From Thermoproteota archaeon (lineage in GTDB: Archaea; Korarchaeota; JAOZGF01; JAOZFZ01), in the NCBI GenBank assembly GCA_027492035.1, contig JAOZFT010000032.1, positions 10,233 to 74,232 of the forward strand: a DNA stretch of 64,000 nucleotides, read 5' to 3'. The notes under the pieces are model-generated. The model did not search any database. It was not told the origin of the DNA and saw only the letters and a program-made list of their open reading frames with translations. Each line of letters begins with the position of its first letter. Within the stretch, counting starts at the first letter, position 1. The translations under genes were made by a program, and so were the position numbers. Shown piece by piece: positions 53,061-61,800 of this stretch.

Positions 53061-54905
53061 TCAGGTCTGTTTTTCTAGTTCTTTCTTAAGGAAACTTAAA
53101 ATTATTTCTTCATTGTTCTCGGTTCCCACAAAAATTGGTATGTTTTTTCTTTTTGTTGCGGTATGGGAAATAAAAATCCACTCCCCTGGCTCCAGCTGAG
53201 AAGTTTTTTCAAGTATTTCTGGGCTAACTCCAGCTGCTTCTGCTACAACATGCCTATCATAGCTCCTAGGTAATGTTCCGGTAAAGTATGAATGAATCTG
53301 TTGGATAGCGTTTACGTTTAAATGGGCTACTCTTTGTGTAGCAACCCAGCAGTGTAAACGATACTTTCTTCCTTGCCTTAACAGTCTTTCCACTGCCTCA
53401 TTTGATTGCCAAGTATAATCCTCCCTCCTCACCCTGTCAGGTATGAATTCCTGGGCTTCATCTATGACAACCAGTACTCTAGATCCTCTGCTAGTGTATT
53501 TTCTCAGCTTGAAAAGATTGCTTATTAACTTCTCAGTTAAAATTCTTGTTTTTAAAGGGTCAGGAGTATAAAGTATAAACAGTCTGCACTTTTCTTCCTC
53601 TACAGTTTTTATAGCTTCTAAAGCTATTTTTTCAGGGGTGTATTCTACTTCCTTAACTTTAGCAGATTCTGACGAGGTTGAATCTATAACCCTTACTACT
53701 TCTTCAATTACGTTAATTACTTTGTAAACTCTTTTCTTCTCTAGATCCGCTGCTTCTTCCTTAAGTACTTTCTTTATTTCATCTATTGCTTGAGATTTTT
53801 CCTTAAATACTTCACTTAATTCCTTGCTTGGATTTATTCCTTCCTTTTCAAGTATGTTTTTCAGTTTTCCATAGATTTCTCTTGACCTAAACTTTGTTAC
53901 TGGATGTAGATCATTAAACAAGCTTTCAAATGACTCAAGTACTTCTTTGAAACTCAACTTTTTACTTGTTAAATCTAAACGTTTTACTTTACTTTCTTTG
54001 AAAAGTTTTGTAACTTGATAAGCTATTTTCTGATAAACCTCTTCTTCATTTTTTCCCAATTTTTCTAAAAAAGTTTCTGGTATAGCTTGTGAGGCAATGA
54101 AAGCACCAATAGGGTTTTCAGTCCCGAAATAATTCTCTGTTGAAAGAATTATTCCCTCCTCCAAAACCTTGTCCAGTAAGTTGAGGGAGTACTCGCCAGG
54201 TATGTCGATTACTATAACCTTTAAATCATCTAAGTTGTCCATCAACCTCCTTACCAGTAAAGATGTTAAATTGGATTTACCGGCTCCTGTAAAACCGAAA
54301 ACTCCTACGTGGTGGCTTATAAGTTTAACAGGGTCAACCTTTAAAGGGTGGTTAAACCCTGCCATGACCCCTATACTCATTCCGTTTTCGAAATTCACCA
54401 ATTTATTAACAGCTTTAGTTGAAAGCAAAAAGGTTTCTGCCCCTACAAGAGGCATCATGGTTTCATCTCTGACGAAATCAACTCCTTTATTCCTTAAATC
54501 CATTAAGTAACCAGTGTAAACTGCATGTATATCTATCCATGTATCCTCTGTCTCACCCCACATTCTATATATTTTCTCTAGGAAATCAAGCCTTATTGGT
54601 TTAGGTAGAGAAATATCCATGGAAAGCTGTTGGTAATGCATAGGGTTTGTGCTTACAACTTCATAAATTAAATATTTTTCTCTTTCCTTCATAGGCCTTT
54701 TTAAAGCTAAAAAACAAGGTTTCCTCAATCTGTCTAAAACTTCTAAGTTAAAAGAAGCCTCAAATGTTCCAACTATACTTTTTAAGGTGATTCTTCCTTC
54801 CTCTATAGAAGTCACTTTTATGTGGGTGCTTCTAAGTCTAGCTTTAAATTTTCCGTTTAAATCGTCAAGAAAGGGATTCCCTTCTTCTGAATTTTTCTCT
54901 TGCAT
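53061..54905 (-). CDS. HerA-like hexameric DNA translocase ATPase
   Basis: A 614-residue FtsK/HerA-family ATPase. An N-terminal beta-barrel (HAS-barrel-like) is followed by Walker A VFGFTGAGKSNLTS, a long charged insertion of about 200 residues (roughly 270-430), Walker B RVLVVIDEAQEFIPD and the sensor/arginine-finger region RQGRKYRLHCWVATQR. The insertion makes it longer than classic HerA (about 500). It is co-directional and overlapping with the NurA-like gene. No Mre11 or Rad50 gene is adjacent. The ATG at 54905 has GGAGTGA upstream. Confidence 0.82.
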   Translation of the reverse strand: MQEKNSEEGNPFLDDLNGKFKARLRSTHIKVTSIEEGRITLKSIVGTFEASFNLEVLDRLRKPCFLALKRPMKEREKYLIYEVVSTNPMHYQQLSMDISLPKPIRLDFLEKIYRMWGETEDTWIDIHAVYTGYLMDLRNKGVDFVRDETMMPLVGAETFLLSTKAVNKLVNFENGMSIGVMAGFNHPLKVDPVKLISHHVGVFGFTGAGKSNLTSLLVRRLMDNLDDLKVIVIDIPGEYSLNLLDKVLEEGIILSTENYFGTENPIGAFIASQAIPETFLEKLGKNEEEVYQKIAYQVTKLFKESKVKRLDLTSKKLSFKEVLESFESLFNDLHPVTKFRSREIYGKLKNILEKEGINPSKELSEVFKEKSQAIDEIKKVLKEEAADLEKKRVYKVINVIEEVVRVIDSTSSESAKVKEVEYTPEKIALEAIKTVEEEKCRLFILYTPDPLKTRILTEKLISNLFKLRKYTSRGSRVLVVIDEAQEFIPDRVRREDYTWQSNEAVERLLRQGRKYRLHCWVATQRVAHLNVNAIQQIHSYFTGTLPRSYDRHVVAEAAGVSPEILEKTSQLEPGEWIFISHTATKRKNIPIFVGTENNEEIILSFLKKELEKQT

Positions 54906-56685
54906 GTTCAGCTTCACTCCTTATATCCCTAAATCTTCTTGAAATGAAAAATGCCTTGTTTTTAGAGGCTACTTTGCTAATCTCTAAATCAGCAACTCCC
55001 TTAATTGCGAACCCAGCTTGTTTAGCTAATGCTTTAACATATTTATCAGCTAGAAACAGGAGGTGATTATGCCCAGACTCCTCTATAACGTTTGGGTTGT
55101 CTGTACAGCTTAAAATATACAGAACAATATCTCCCACTCTACTCGTAGTTTCTTGTTCAAAAAAGGGCTCCAACACTGCTTCGCCACTAAATTCCCTAAC
55201 TTCAATTTTTTTGACTAGTTTCTCATCCCATGAGGGATAGTAGGGTCTGTCATAAACAAAAACAGGGCTTCTAAGAGAAACATCCTTCGCTGCACATCTT
55301 AATTGAAAATATCCTTTAATGAACCTTTTCTCTTGAAGAATAACCTTCCTTGCAGCTTTTAAAGCGCAATTATTTCTTTCACTTTTTACCGTGGTTGTTA
55401 ACGAAGAGTCATATTCGATGGTTCTCCAAGGGACAGGTATTTCAAAATAATTTAAAGCGCTTAGAATGGATAGAAGAGCTTTGTCACTTTTAAATGTTGG
55501 GAGAGCCTCCTTACTTGGTTTTGGTTCACTTAAAAATTGGAAGGTTGGGATAACTGACCTAACCATGTCAGTTGCAGTTGTGTCCTTAGCTATGCCAATA
55601 ACTAATTTGCTTTTTTCTTTAGCTTCGTTCATTAAGAAATGCAGAGTTAACATGTTAATCGTGTTTATGTCAAGGGTTGTAACCCATTTTTCCTCTTTAC
55701 CTTTCCAAAGGAGAGGATGCCCATCTCTTCCATTGAAAATTTTATTTCTTATTTTTTCTGAAGCTTCCCAAACTCTTTCCCAATAGAAACAAGTGTTTTC
55801 TGCAACAGTTACCTCACCTTCCTCTATTTCTTCAAGAAGTAAGCCGTTATGTTTTTCGTTTAATCTCTGGAGTTTATCAAGATAAAACTTAACCTTTTCT
55901 TTAGGAAGGTTTAACGCGGTAGGTAAATCATCTATTCTTATTCTCTTCCTCCTATTTTTTATCAGGAAATTAATCAGTGCATAGACCCCGTAAACCCCTC
56001 TAAAAGGTAAAAACTCTTTTCCAGGACCAAGGTACCCAGCTAACTGTAAATCAAGCATTGAAGGCTTCCCTTTACTCGTGTCAATGCTAGTAATTACAGA
56101 CTTCCCTTTCTTAATAAGTAACCTGAAATCTCTACTTGTTGGCCCATATGTTCCTGAAAGCGTCCGGTCGAGAAAAATAACCTTAACATCATTCTCTTTT
56201 AAAGCTTTAGTTGCAAGTGTAAGTTCTGAAAGGGTCATCAATGCGGAAGGAACACTTTCAATTGATTTTTTAATTTCATAATCTGTAGAACCGCCTATTG
56301 ATTCAAGGGCTATATCGGGTAAATCTTCAAGCCAAAGAGGCACAGCAGTTGAGAGGTAAATAGGTTCACTTCTTTCAGCTTTGGAGACATCAATTGAGAC
56401 CTTTTTTTCATCGATGTTCATCTCTCCATAATAGGCTGCGGCGCAGATGTAAAAGAGAAGCATTTCAAGCCTTTCCTCTTGTGTCTGTGAACCATCTATT
56501 CCTACCAACTTATATCTTCCTTTCCCAAAAAATTTTTTAACATATTTTTCAGCTTCACTCTTATCCAGGGAATGAATTATTTTGATTAACTTCTTTTGTT
56601 TAGCTAAGTTAGAGACTCTCCTTCTAAATAAATCAATTAAATCCGTTGTTCCCACATATATTTGGTCTATCCCCAAAAAAGACAT
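54865..56685 (-). CDS. NurA-like nuclease with helix-turn-helix insertion
   Basis: A 606-residue protein, about 200 residues longer than classic NurA. The N-terminal KLVGIDGSQTQEERLEMLLF carries the nuclease Asp motif, VIFLDRTLSGTYGP fits the second acidic motif, and LVIGIAKDTTATDMV and the C-terminal HNHLLFLADKYVKALAKQAG resemble the later NurA regions. An inserted winged-helix-like segment (RIRIDDLPTALNLPKEKVKF, about residues 250-300) is unusual. It is coupled to the HerA-like ATPase, the normal partner in end resection. Assignment is by motif and neighbour, and is moderately certain. Confidence 0.65.
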   Translation of the reverse strand: MSFLGIDQIYVGTTDLIDLFRRRVSNLAKQKKLIKIIHSLDKSEAEKYVKKFFGKGRYKLVGIDGSQTQEERLEMLLFYICAAAYYGEMNIDEKKVSIDVSKAERSEPIYLSTAVPLWLEDLPDIALESIGGSTDYEIKKSIESVPSALMTLSELTLATKALKENDVKVIFLDRTLSGTYGPTSRDFRLLIKKGKSVITSIDTSKGKPSMLDLQLAGYLGPGKEFLPFRGVYGVYALINFLIKNRRKRIRIDDLPTALNLPKEKVKFYLDKLQRLNEKHNGLLLEEIEEGEVTVAENTCFYWERVWEASEKIRNKIFNGRDGHPLLWKGKEEKWVTTLDINTINMLTLHFLMNEAKEKSKLVIGIAKDTTATDMVRSVIPTFQFLSEPKPSKEALPTFKSDKALLSILSALNYFEIPVPWRTIEYDSSLTTTVKSERNNCALKAARKVILQEKRFIKGYFQLRCAAKDVSLRSPVFVYDRPYYPSWDEKLVKKIEVREFSGEAVLEPFFEQETTSRVGDIVLYILSCTDNPNVIEESGHNHLLFLADKYVKALAKQAGFAIKGVADLEISKVASKNKAFFISRRFRDIRSEAEHAREKFRRRESLS

Positions 56686-56914
56686 TTTCTAGCCTCTTTT
56701 TCGTAAGTGTTAAAAGATTTAGGTTCATAAAGTAATCTTATTTTATACGTGGGCTCCAATTAACTTTATAAAGGAATCTTTTCAAAGGTTTAAATCAATC
56801 CCCCCTTACGTAAATTTTTAAATGAAAAACCTTTGGAGTTTAAAGGTTTTTTATTCTTGATATCTCCTTAATTTCCTGTTTTGTCAAGTAAGAGATGTTT
56901 AGGTTGGTCTTGAA

Positions 56915-57898
56915 ATGGGAAAATTGAATGCTTTCTTCCAACTTTCTAAACCGAAGGTTTCGCTTGCTTTTTATTTCCTTTACTTTCTGTCTTTCTTGGC
57001 TTCCTCCTCCCTTTACTTCAAGGAAAATTCACTTTATTTATTCACCTTAGGAAGCTTAGCTCTTTTTGCTTCCATATCAGGAAGTAATATAATAAACAAT
57101 TATTATGACAGGGACATAGACTCCTTAATGTTCAGAACCAAAAGGAGACCGTTGCCTCTGGGTTTGGTTTCGCCTAGTCAGGCTTTAAGTTCAGGCTTGT
57201 TGCTTCTAGGTTTTTCATTTATTTTATCATTTTTTCTTGGTTCATTCTCTTTCCTCCTCCTTATAATCGGCACCTCCTTTTATTTGCTTTTATACACTGT
57301 CTATTTTAAGAGAAAGAGTTTCCTTAACGTTTTATTAACAATTCCTTCTGTCGCTTCCCCTGTTTGGTTTGGTTGGTTTATAGGGTCCGGTAATTTAGGT
57401 TTAGAAGGTTTCTTAACAGGTTTAACAGTTTCATTCTGGGGTGTAACTCATCTATGGTCCCTATCCCTCGTTTATAGTAGAGATTATGAAAGAGCCGACG
57501 TGCCTATGTTAACTGCTACGGTAAGCAGGAAAAAGGCGGTGTGGCATGTGTTAATCTCTTCCCTTTCCTTGATTCTTTACACCTTTTCGCTGTATCTACT
57601 AGGTTTTTATGGATCTGTTTTTCTTTCAGGGATTGTTGTACCTAACTTTCTGCTTTTCTTTTTAAATTTGAAAGCATTGAAAAACAACCCCACACGATAT
57701 AGTTGGTGGATATATAAGTTCTCAACCTTTTACATTTTAGAGTTTTTACTTTCAACTGTGTTTGACCGATCTTTCCCAGTCTCTCTCCAAACCTTAATGA
57801 CTTGTTCTGCAGTGAACCTTTTGATTTCATTAATGCCTCTGTTTTTTATCTTTAGAAGCGCGAAAAAAGCACTCTTCTTTTTTCATGAAGTAGTTTAA
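56915..57898 (+). CDS. UbiA-family prenyltransferase, heme O synthase-like
   Basis: Membrane-bound prenyltransferase of 327 residues with about nine helices. The first Asp-rich motif is NIINNYYDRDIDSLMFRTKRRP and the second is YSRDYERADVPML, both closer to CtaB (protoheme IX farnesyltransferase) than to lipid-quinone or archaeol enzymes. No terminal oxidase gene is nearby. It may make heme O, or prenylate another ring. ATG start downstream of a T-rich region; single gene. Confidence 0.78.
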   Translation: MGKLNAFFQLSKPKVSLAFYFLYFLSFLASSSLYFKENSLYLFTLGSLALFASISGSNIINNYYDRDIDSLMFRTKRRPLPLGLVSPSQALSSGLLLLGFSFILSFFLGSFSFLLLIIGTSFYLLLYTVYFKRKSFLNVLLTIPSVASPVWFGWFIGSGNLGLEGFLTGLTVSFWGVTHLWSLSLVYSRDYERADVPMLTATVSRKKAVWHVLISSLSLILYTFSLYLLGFYGSVFLSGIVVPNFLLFFLNLKALKNNPTRYSWWIYKFSTFYILEFLLSTVFDRSFPVSLQTLMTCSAVNLLISLMPLFFIFRSAKKALFFFHEVV

Positions 57899-57906
57899 AC
57901 ATTAAT

Positions 57907-58605
57907 TTACTGTTTCTCTTTTTTCCCAATTAGTGGAAGGATTTCCTTCACTATATAATTTATAAACTGTTCCTGTGTAATTTTCGTAAAAACTGTAACG
58001 ATCCCGTTCCGAGTTAACCCCACCACTAAATTGTTTGGTTTATCTTCAAAAACTACATACCAAATTTTCCCATGCTTTAAGTATTCCATATAAAGAGAAC
58101 AGTCTGCTAAGCTTGGTCCGTAAAGGGATAATTTATTCACGTTCGGAATGTCCACTTCATCAAAAAATATAACTTTAGTAGATTCAGGGTTACTTTCATG
58201 TATTGTTTTTAAGGTGTTGTGAGGTATCTTTGCTTCAACTAATCCTCCTGTTGGAACAAGCAAGATTTCCCTTATTTGATTAGCTACATTGTTTGCTTTT
58301 AGTTTCTTCTCCAAAACAATAAGGAAAATCTTTCTCCCTTCTTCAATCATTAAAAAAGGAGTTTGTTTTGTAACGGGTACGTTCCGTTTTTCTCCTTTAA
58401 AGCTTAAAGTTATTAAGTAATCGTAGGAGAAAATTCCCCTTAAAAAATTTTTTTGCAAAACCAATTCTTTTATTTCCTTAACCAAATCTATTTTCTCTTG
58501 ATTTGTTTCTGTTTCTTCTACTTTCTTGAAGTTCTTAAGTTTCTGAGCTGCAACTTTTAAAGTTAAATCTGTTTCTATAGTGAAAATTTTAGCGGCTGAA
58601 ACCAT
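57907..58605 (-). CDS. Conserved-looking hypothetical protein
   Basis: A 232-residue protein I do not recognise. It is soluble by composition, with alternating charged and hydrophobic strands, for example NFLRGIFSYDYLITLSFKGE, FLIVLEKKLKANNVANQ and KIWYVVFEDKPNNLVVGLT. There is no signal peptide, metal motif or P-loop. It starts four bases after the upstream unknown gene, so the two are probably expressed and act together. Confidence 0.6.
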   Translation of the reverse strand: MVSAAKIFTIETDLTLKVAAQKLKNFKKVEETETNQEKIDLVKEIKELVLQKNFLRGIFSYDYLITLSFKGEKRNVPVTKQTPFLMIEEGRKIFLIVLEKKLKANNVANQIREILLVPTGGLVEAKIPHNTLKTIHESNPESTKVIFFDEVDIPNVNKLSLYGPSLADCSLYMEYLKHGKIWYVVFEDKPNNLVVGLTRNGIVTVFTKITQEQFINYIVKEILPLIGKKEKQ

Positions 58606-58609
58606 TCCT

Positions 58610-59449
58610 TTACTCTGCCTCTTCCTCCTTTACTTCTGACAAGAAATCCTTAATTTTTTTAACTTTTTCTTCCAGTTTTATTTTTTCGTAAATTTTCAAT
58701 TCTCTACCTATCTCCTTCAGTGTTTCTTTTTTTATCTTTTCAGGAGCCTTTGAAAAAATTTCTTTCGCCTTTTCCTTCTTTCCTTTGAAAACTAAATCAA
58801 GAACATATTCATACAATCTCTTAGTGTAAATTGTTTCATTACTCATGTAAATTACGTAACCAGCGTCATAATCTATTTCAACCTGTGTTATTTCTTCCTT
58901 TAATTCATCAATTCTAAGCATTGCCTTAAATGCCTCATTGCTTAGAATTTCTGAGTAACTATACGCACTTATTACTTTGTCCAGTTTCTGTGCAGCTTTT
59001 TCCCCCATTGAATAAATTTCTTTTAAGTCTTCCCTTGTTAAGGGTACGTTAAATTTCCTGTCTTCAATTGTTAGATACCCCTCTAACCCTTTAACTTTGT
59101 CTGTGGGAAGTTTTAAACCTAGGAATCCATCGTAAATGTAAACAGGTACAACTTCTTCTTTTCCATTTTGAAAAACTATTTTTACACATTCGTTCCAGAG
59201 TTTAGCACTTGTTTCTCCCAGAATCAGGTGCCTTCCACCCTCTAAACCTGCTACTTGGAATTTGAAAGCCAGTTTCTTAGCTATTCCCCCCACAAACCCA
59301 AGCACTTCCGCTACAAAAAACTTAATCCATCCTTCACTTGTTTTAACTTCAATCTCCATTGAACCTATAGGTTTAAAACCTATGGAGAGAAGGAAATCCA
59401 AAAATTTATTTTTCTCCATTTTCCTTGTTTCAATCCCTACCCAAGGCAA
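58610..59449 (-). CDS. Hypothetical protein, Lys/Glu-rich C-terminal helix
   Basis: A 279-residue soluble protein of unknown family. The first 140 residues are beta-rich (SEGWIKFFVAEVLGFVGG, GGRHLILGETSAKLWNE, VYIYDGFLGLKLP, GYLTIEDRKFNVPL). The rest is helical, ending in a Lys/Glu-rich coiled-coil-like stretch. An in-frame ATG at 59419 follows AAGGAAA and could be the start instead. It forms a two-gene unit with the next gene. No catalytic motif is visible. Confidence 0.6.
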   Translation of the reverse strand: MPWVGIETRKMEKNKFLDFLLSIGFKPIGSMEIEVKTSEGWIKFFVAEVLGFVGGIAKKLAFKFQVAGLEGGRHLILGETSAKLWNECVKIVFQNGKEEVVPVYIYDGFLGLKLPTDKVKGLEGYLTIEDRKFNVPLTREDLKEIYSMGEKAAQKLDKVISAYSYSEILSNEAFKAMLRIDELKEEITQVEIDYDAGYVIYMSNETIYTKRLYEYVLDLVFKGKKEKAKEIFSKAPEKIKKETLKEIGRELKIYEKIKLEEKVKKIKDFLSEVKEEEAE

Positions 59450-59673
59450 CTTTAAACCTCTTTTTCCTGTTTATAAACTTTAAGAAATTCTTGGTTATTT
59501 TAAAAAGTTAATTTTTATCATCTCCTCCAAAATTTTTAAATAAAATATGTTAAAACACTTTCTATTCCCCTCTAAACTTTTCCGATGTGAATTCCTTAAG
59601 AGAAAAAACTTATATTTTCTTTTAGAAGGTCTAAAAATAAAAAGATTTCAGTTTACATGTGGTGTTGCTGAGA

Positions 59674-60762
59674 ATGGATGTAGAAAAGAGAATGCAACTA
59701 ATTAAAGGAGTAGCAGAAGAAATTGTTACTGAGAAAGAGTTAAAGGAACTTTTAGAGAAGAAAAAGCACCCTGTTGCATATGACGGTTTTGAACCTTCCG
59801 GTGTAGCTCATTTACCCTTTGGTGTTTTGAGGCCTCTTCTCTTAAAGGATTTACTGGCTGCAGGTATACATTTCAAGCTTTTACTTGCTGATTGGCATGC
59901 ATGGATCAACAACAAAATGGGAGGAGACCTAGAAAAAATAAGAACTGTTGGTGAATACTTCGTTGAAGTGTGGAAAATAGCAGGTGTAGATTTCAACAAA
60001 GTTGAAGTTATATGGGCCAGTGACCTTGTTTCAAAACCTGACTACTGGAAAACCGTTATTTTAGTTGCTAAACAGACAACTTTAAACAGGGCCCTTAGGT
60101 GTTTAACAATAATGGGAAGGAAAGCTCAGGAACTAAAGGAAACAGCTCAACTTTTTTACCCCATGATGCAATGTGCAGACATTTTCCATTTAAGCGCTGA
60201 CATGACACAGTTAGGACTCGACCAAAGAAGAGTAAATATTTTAGCTAGGGAAGTAGGGCCAAAAATAGGTTACTGGAAACCTGTAATTGTCAGCCATCAT
60301 ATGCTCCTTGGTCTACAGGGTAGAAAGGAACCAGGAGGATACGATGAAAAACCTGAAATAGACATAGCTATTTCTTCAAAAATGAGTAAAAGCAAGCCCT
60401 CCACAAACATTACTGTTCATGATTCTCAGGAGGAGATACGTCGAAAAATTAGGTTAGCTTACTGTCCACCTAAACAGGCGGAATGGAACCCTCTACTTGA
60501 CTACGCTAAACACATAATATTCCGAGCCTTTAAGGAAATGAAAATTGAAAGACCTATTAAGTATGGTGGTGAAGTAATGTTTAACAATTATGAAGAACTT
60601 GAGAGGGAATATGTTACAGGGCGTCTTCACCCTTTAGACCTTAAAGAAGCCATTGCTTCATACTTGGATAAATTAATTAAACCAATAAGGGAGCATTTTG
60701 AAAGAAATAGTCATGCAAGGGAACTTTACAGACTGGTTAAGACACAAGAAGTAGAAACTTAG
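59674..60762 (+). CDS. tyrS: Tyrosyl-tRNA synthetase (archaeal type)
   Basis: Class I aminoacyl-tRNA synthetase of about 362 residues. YDGFEPSGVAHLPFG is the ATP-binding region where the HIGH motif lies; here it reads HLPF (His46). QTTLNRALRCLTIMGRKAQE, FYPMMQCADIF, DMTQLGLDQRRVNILARE and the KMSKS loop SSKMSKSKPS support a TyrRS call. The ATG at 59674 follows GGTG; the frame extends to 59659. It charges tRNA-Tyr and is the only aminoacylation gene in the window. Confidence 0.93.
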   Translation: MDVEKRMQLIKGVAEEIVTEKELKELLEKKKHPVAYDGFEPSGVAHLPFGVLRPLLLKDLLAAGIHFKLLLADWHAWINNKMGGDLEKIRTVGEYFVEVWKIAGVDFNKVEVIWASDLVSKPDYWKTVILVAKQTTLNRALRCLTIMGRKAQELKETAQLFYPMMQCADIFHLSADMTQLGLDQRRVNILAREVGPKIGYWKPVIVSHHMLLGLQGRKEPGGYDEKPEIDIAISSKMSKSKPSTNITVHDSQEEIRRKIRLAYCPPKQAEWNPLLDYAKHIIFRAFKEMKIERPIKYGGEVMFNNYEELEREYVTGRLHPLDLKEAIASYLDKLIKPIREHFERNSHARELYRLVKTQEVET

Positions 60763-60784
60763 ACAGCATAAATTACCCCAATTT

Positions 60785-61138
60785 TCAAACAGGGCTTATG
60801 GAAACTTTCTCGATTTTAATTTTTACTTTCTCCCCCACTGTCGGCCTCCCTATTTTTTCGTAGTCCTTCATGTTCAACACTAAATTTATTGAAATAAATG
60901 TGCCGACAGTTACTGGAACCATCCCTAGTTCCTTCATTGCTTTCATTGTTGATTCAGTTACCTTTTTAATGTAAGTGTTAATATCATCCAAATCCTCTTT
61001 TTCAATCCTTAAAGTCTTTATTTTGCTTAAAGCTTCGTCTAAACTATGTTTTGGGGCCTTCTCTTCTTCAAAAAGAATCAATCTTATTTTGTTTCCTTCT
61101 AAACTTACGTTTTTTACGGTATATACTTTCTCAATCAT
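60785..61138 (-). CDS. Small hypothetical protein
   Basis: A 117-residue cytoplasmic protein of unknown family. It has N- and C-terminal beta strands (KVYTVKNVSLEGNKIRLILF and VGEKVKIKIEKVSISPV) flanking a helical segment. No cofactor, membrane or nucleic-acid motif. It lies convergent to tyrS and upstream of it on this strand is the acylphosphatase gene, 124 bases away. Confidence 0.6.
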   Translation of the reverse strand: MIEKVYTVKNVSLEGNKIRLILFEEEKAPKHSLDEALSKIKTLRIEKEDLDDINTYIKKVTESTMKAMKELGMVPVTVGTFISINLVLNMKDYEKIGRPTVGEKVKIKIEKVSISPV

Positions 61139-61262
61139 TCCAATTCATCTCTTCCCTTTTTTAACAGGGGTTTCCCCCTTTATAAAAGTTTATCTTTAAG
61201 TTTTTTGAAGAAATGCTTTTAAAGCTTCAAAACGGAAGTAGAAATGCTTTGTCTATCTTTTT

Positions 61263-61541
61263 CTAAAAAATTATGCTGAAACTTTCAAATTCACCTTTAT
61301 AAGTTTCCCATTCAACTCTTACTTTGTCAACTCTGGCTAAAGGAGGCCCTCGGTGGCACCATTTAATCATTTCCCTCACATTTTCCTCTTCTCCTTCAAA
61401 AACAGCTTCTACGTCTCCATTTCTTAAATTTCTAACCCAACCCTTAACATTTAAACTTAAAGCTTTAGATCTTGTGTTAGACCTGAAAAATACACCTTGC
61501 ACTCTTCCTGAAACATACACATGCGCCCTAACTTTTTTCAA
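61263..61541 (-). CDS. acyP: Acylphosphatase
   Basis: A 92-residue canonical acylphosphatase: VYVSGRVQGVFFRSNTRSKA carries the phosphate-binding loop and arginine, and GWVRNLRNGDVEAVFEG the catalytic asparagine, followed by the GPPLARVDKV segment. It hydrolyses carboxyl-phosphate bonds such as acetyl phosphate or 1,3-bisphosphoglycerate in vitro. ATG start near a GGTGA-like site. Confidence 0.95.
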   Translation of the reverse strand: MKKVRAHVYVSGRVQGVFFRSNTRSKALSLNVKGWVRNLRNGDVEAVFEGEEENVREMIKWCHRGPPLARVDKVRVEWETYKGEFESFSIIF

Positions 61542-61707
61542 TTAAATTTCACCCTTTTCTTCCATAAACTACGAATTTTGGAGGATTTAATTAATAGTTA
61601 GAGAATGAGATTCAATATTTTTTAAAAGTAAGAATCACGAAATTTTAGCAAAACACATGCATAAAGCTGCTTAGTTCAGTAAATTCTGTTATTAATGAAT
61701 AAATTTC

Positions 61708-61719
61708 ATTTATATAAAA
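61708..61719 (+). promoter_or_regulatory. TATA-like box upstream of the peptide-type ABC operon
   Basis: ATTTATATAAAA is an archaeal TATA-like box about 85 bases before the binding-protein start. A second T/A-rich box (TTTAAATATTTTT near 61749) is closer and could be the active one. Confidence 0.35.
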
Positions 61720-61800
61720 AATTTTTTGTAAATTTTAGGATACATTCTTTAAATATTTTTTAGGCAACTAACTTCTCAAAATAAGAATGGTGTCTATGAA

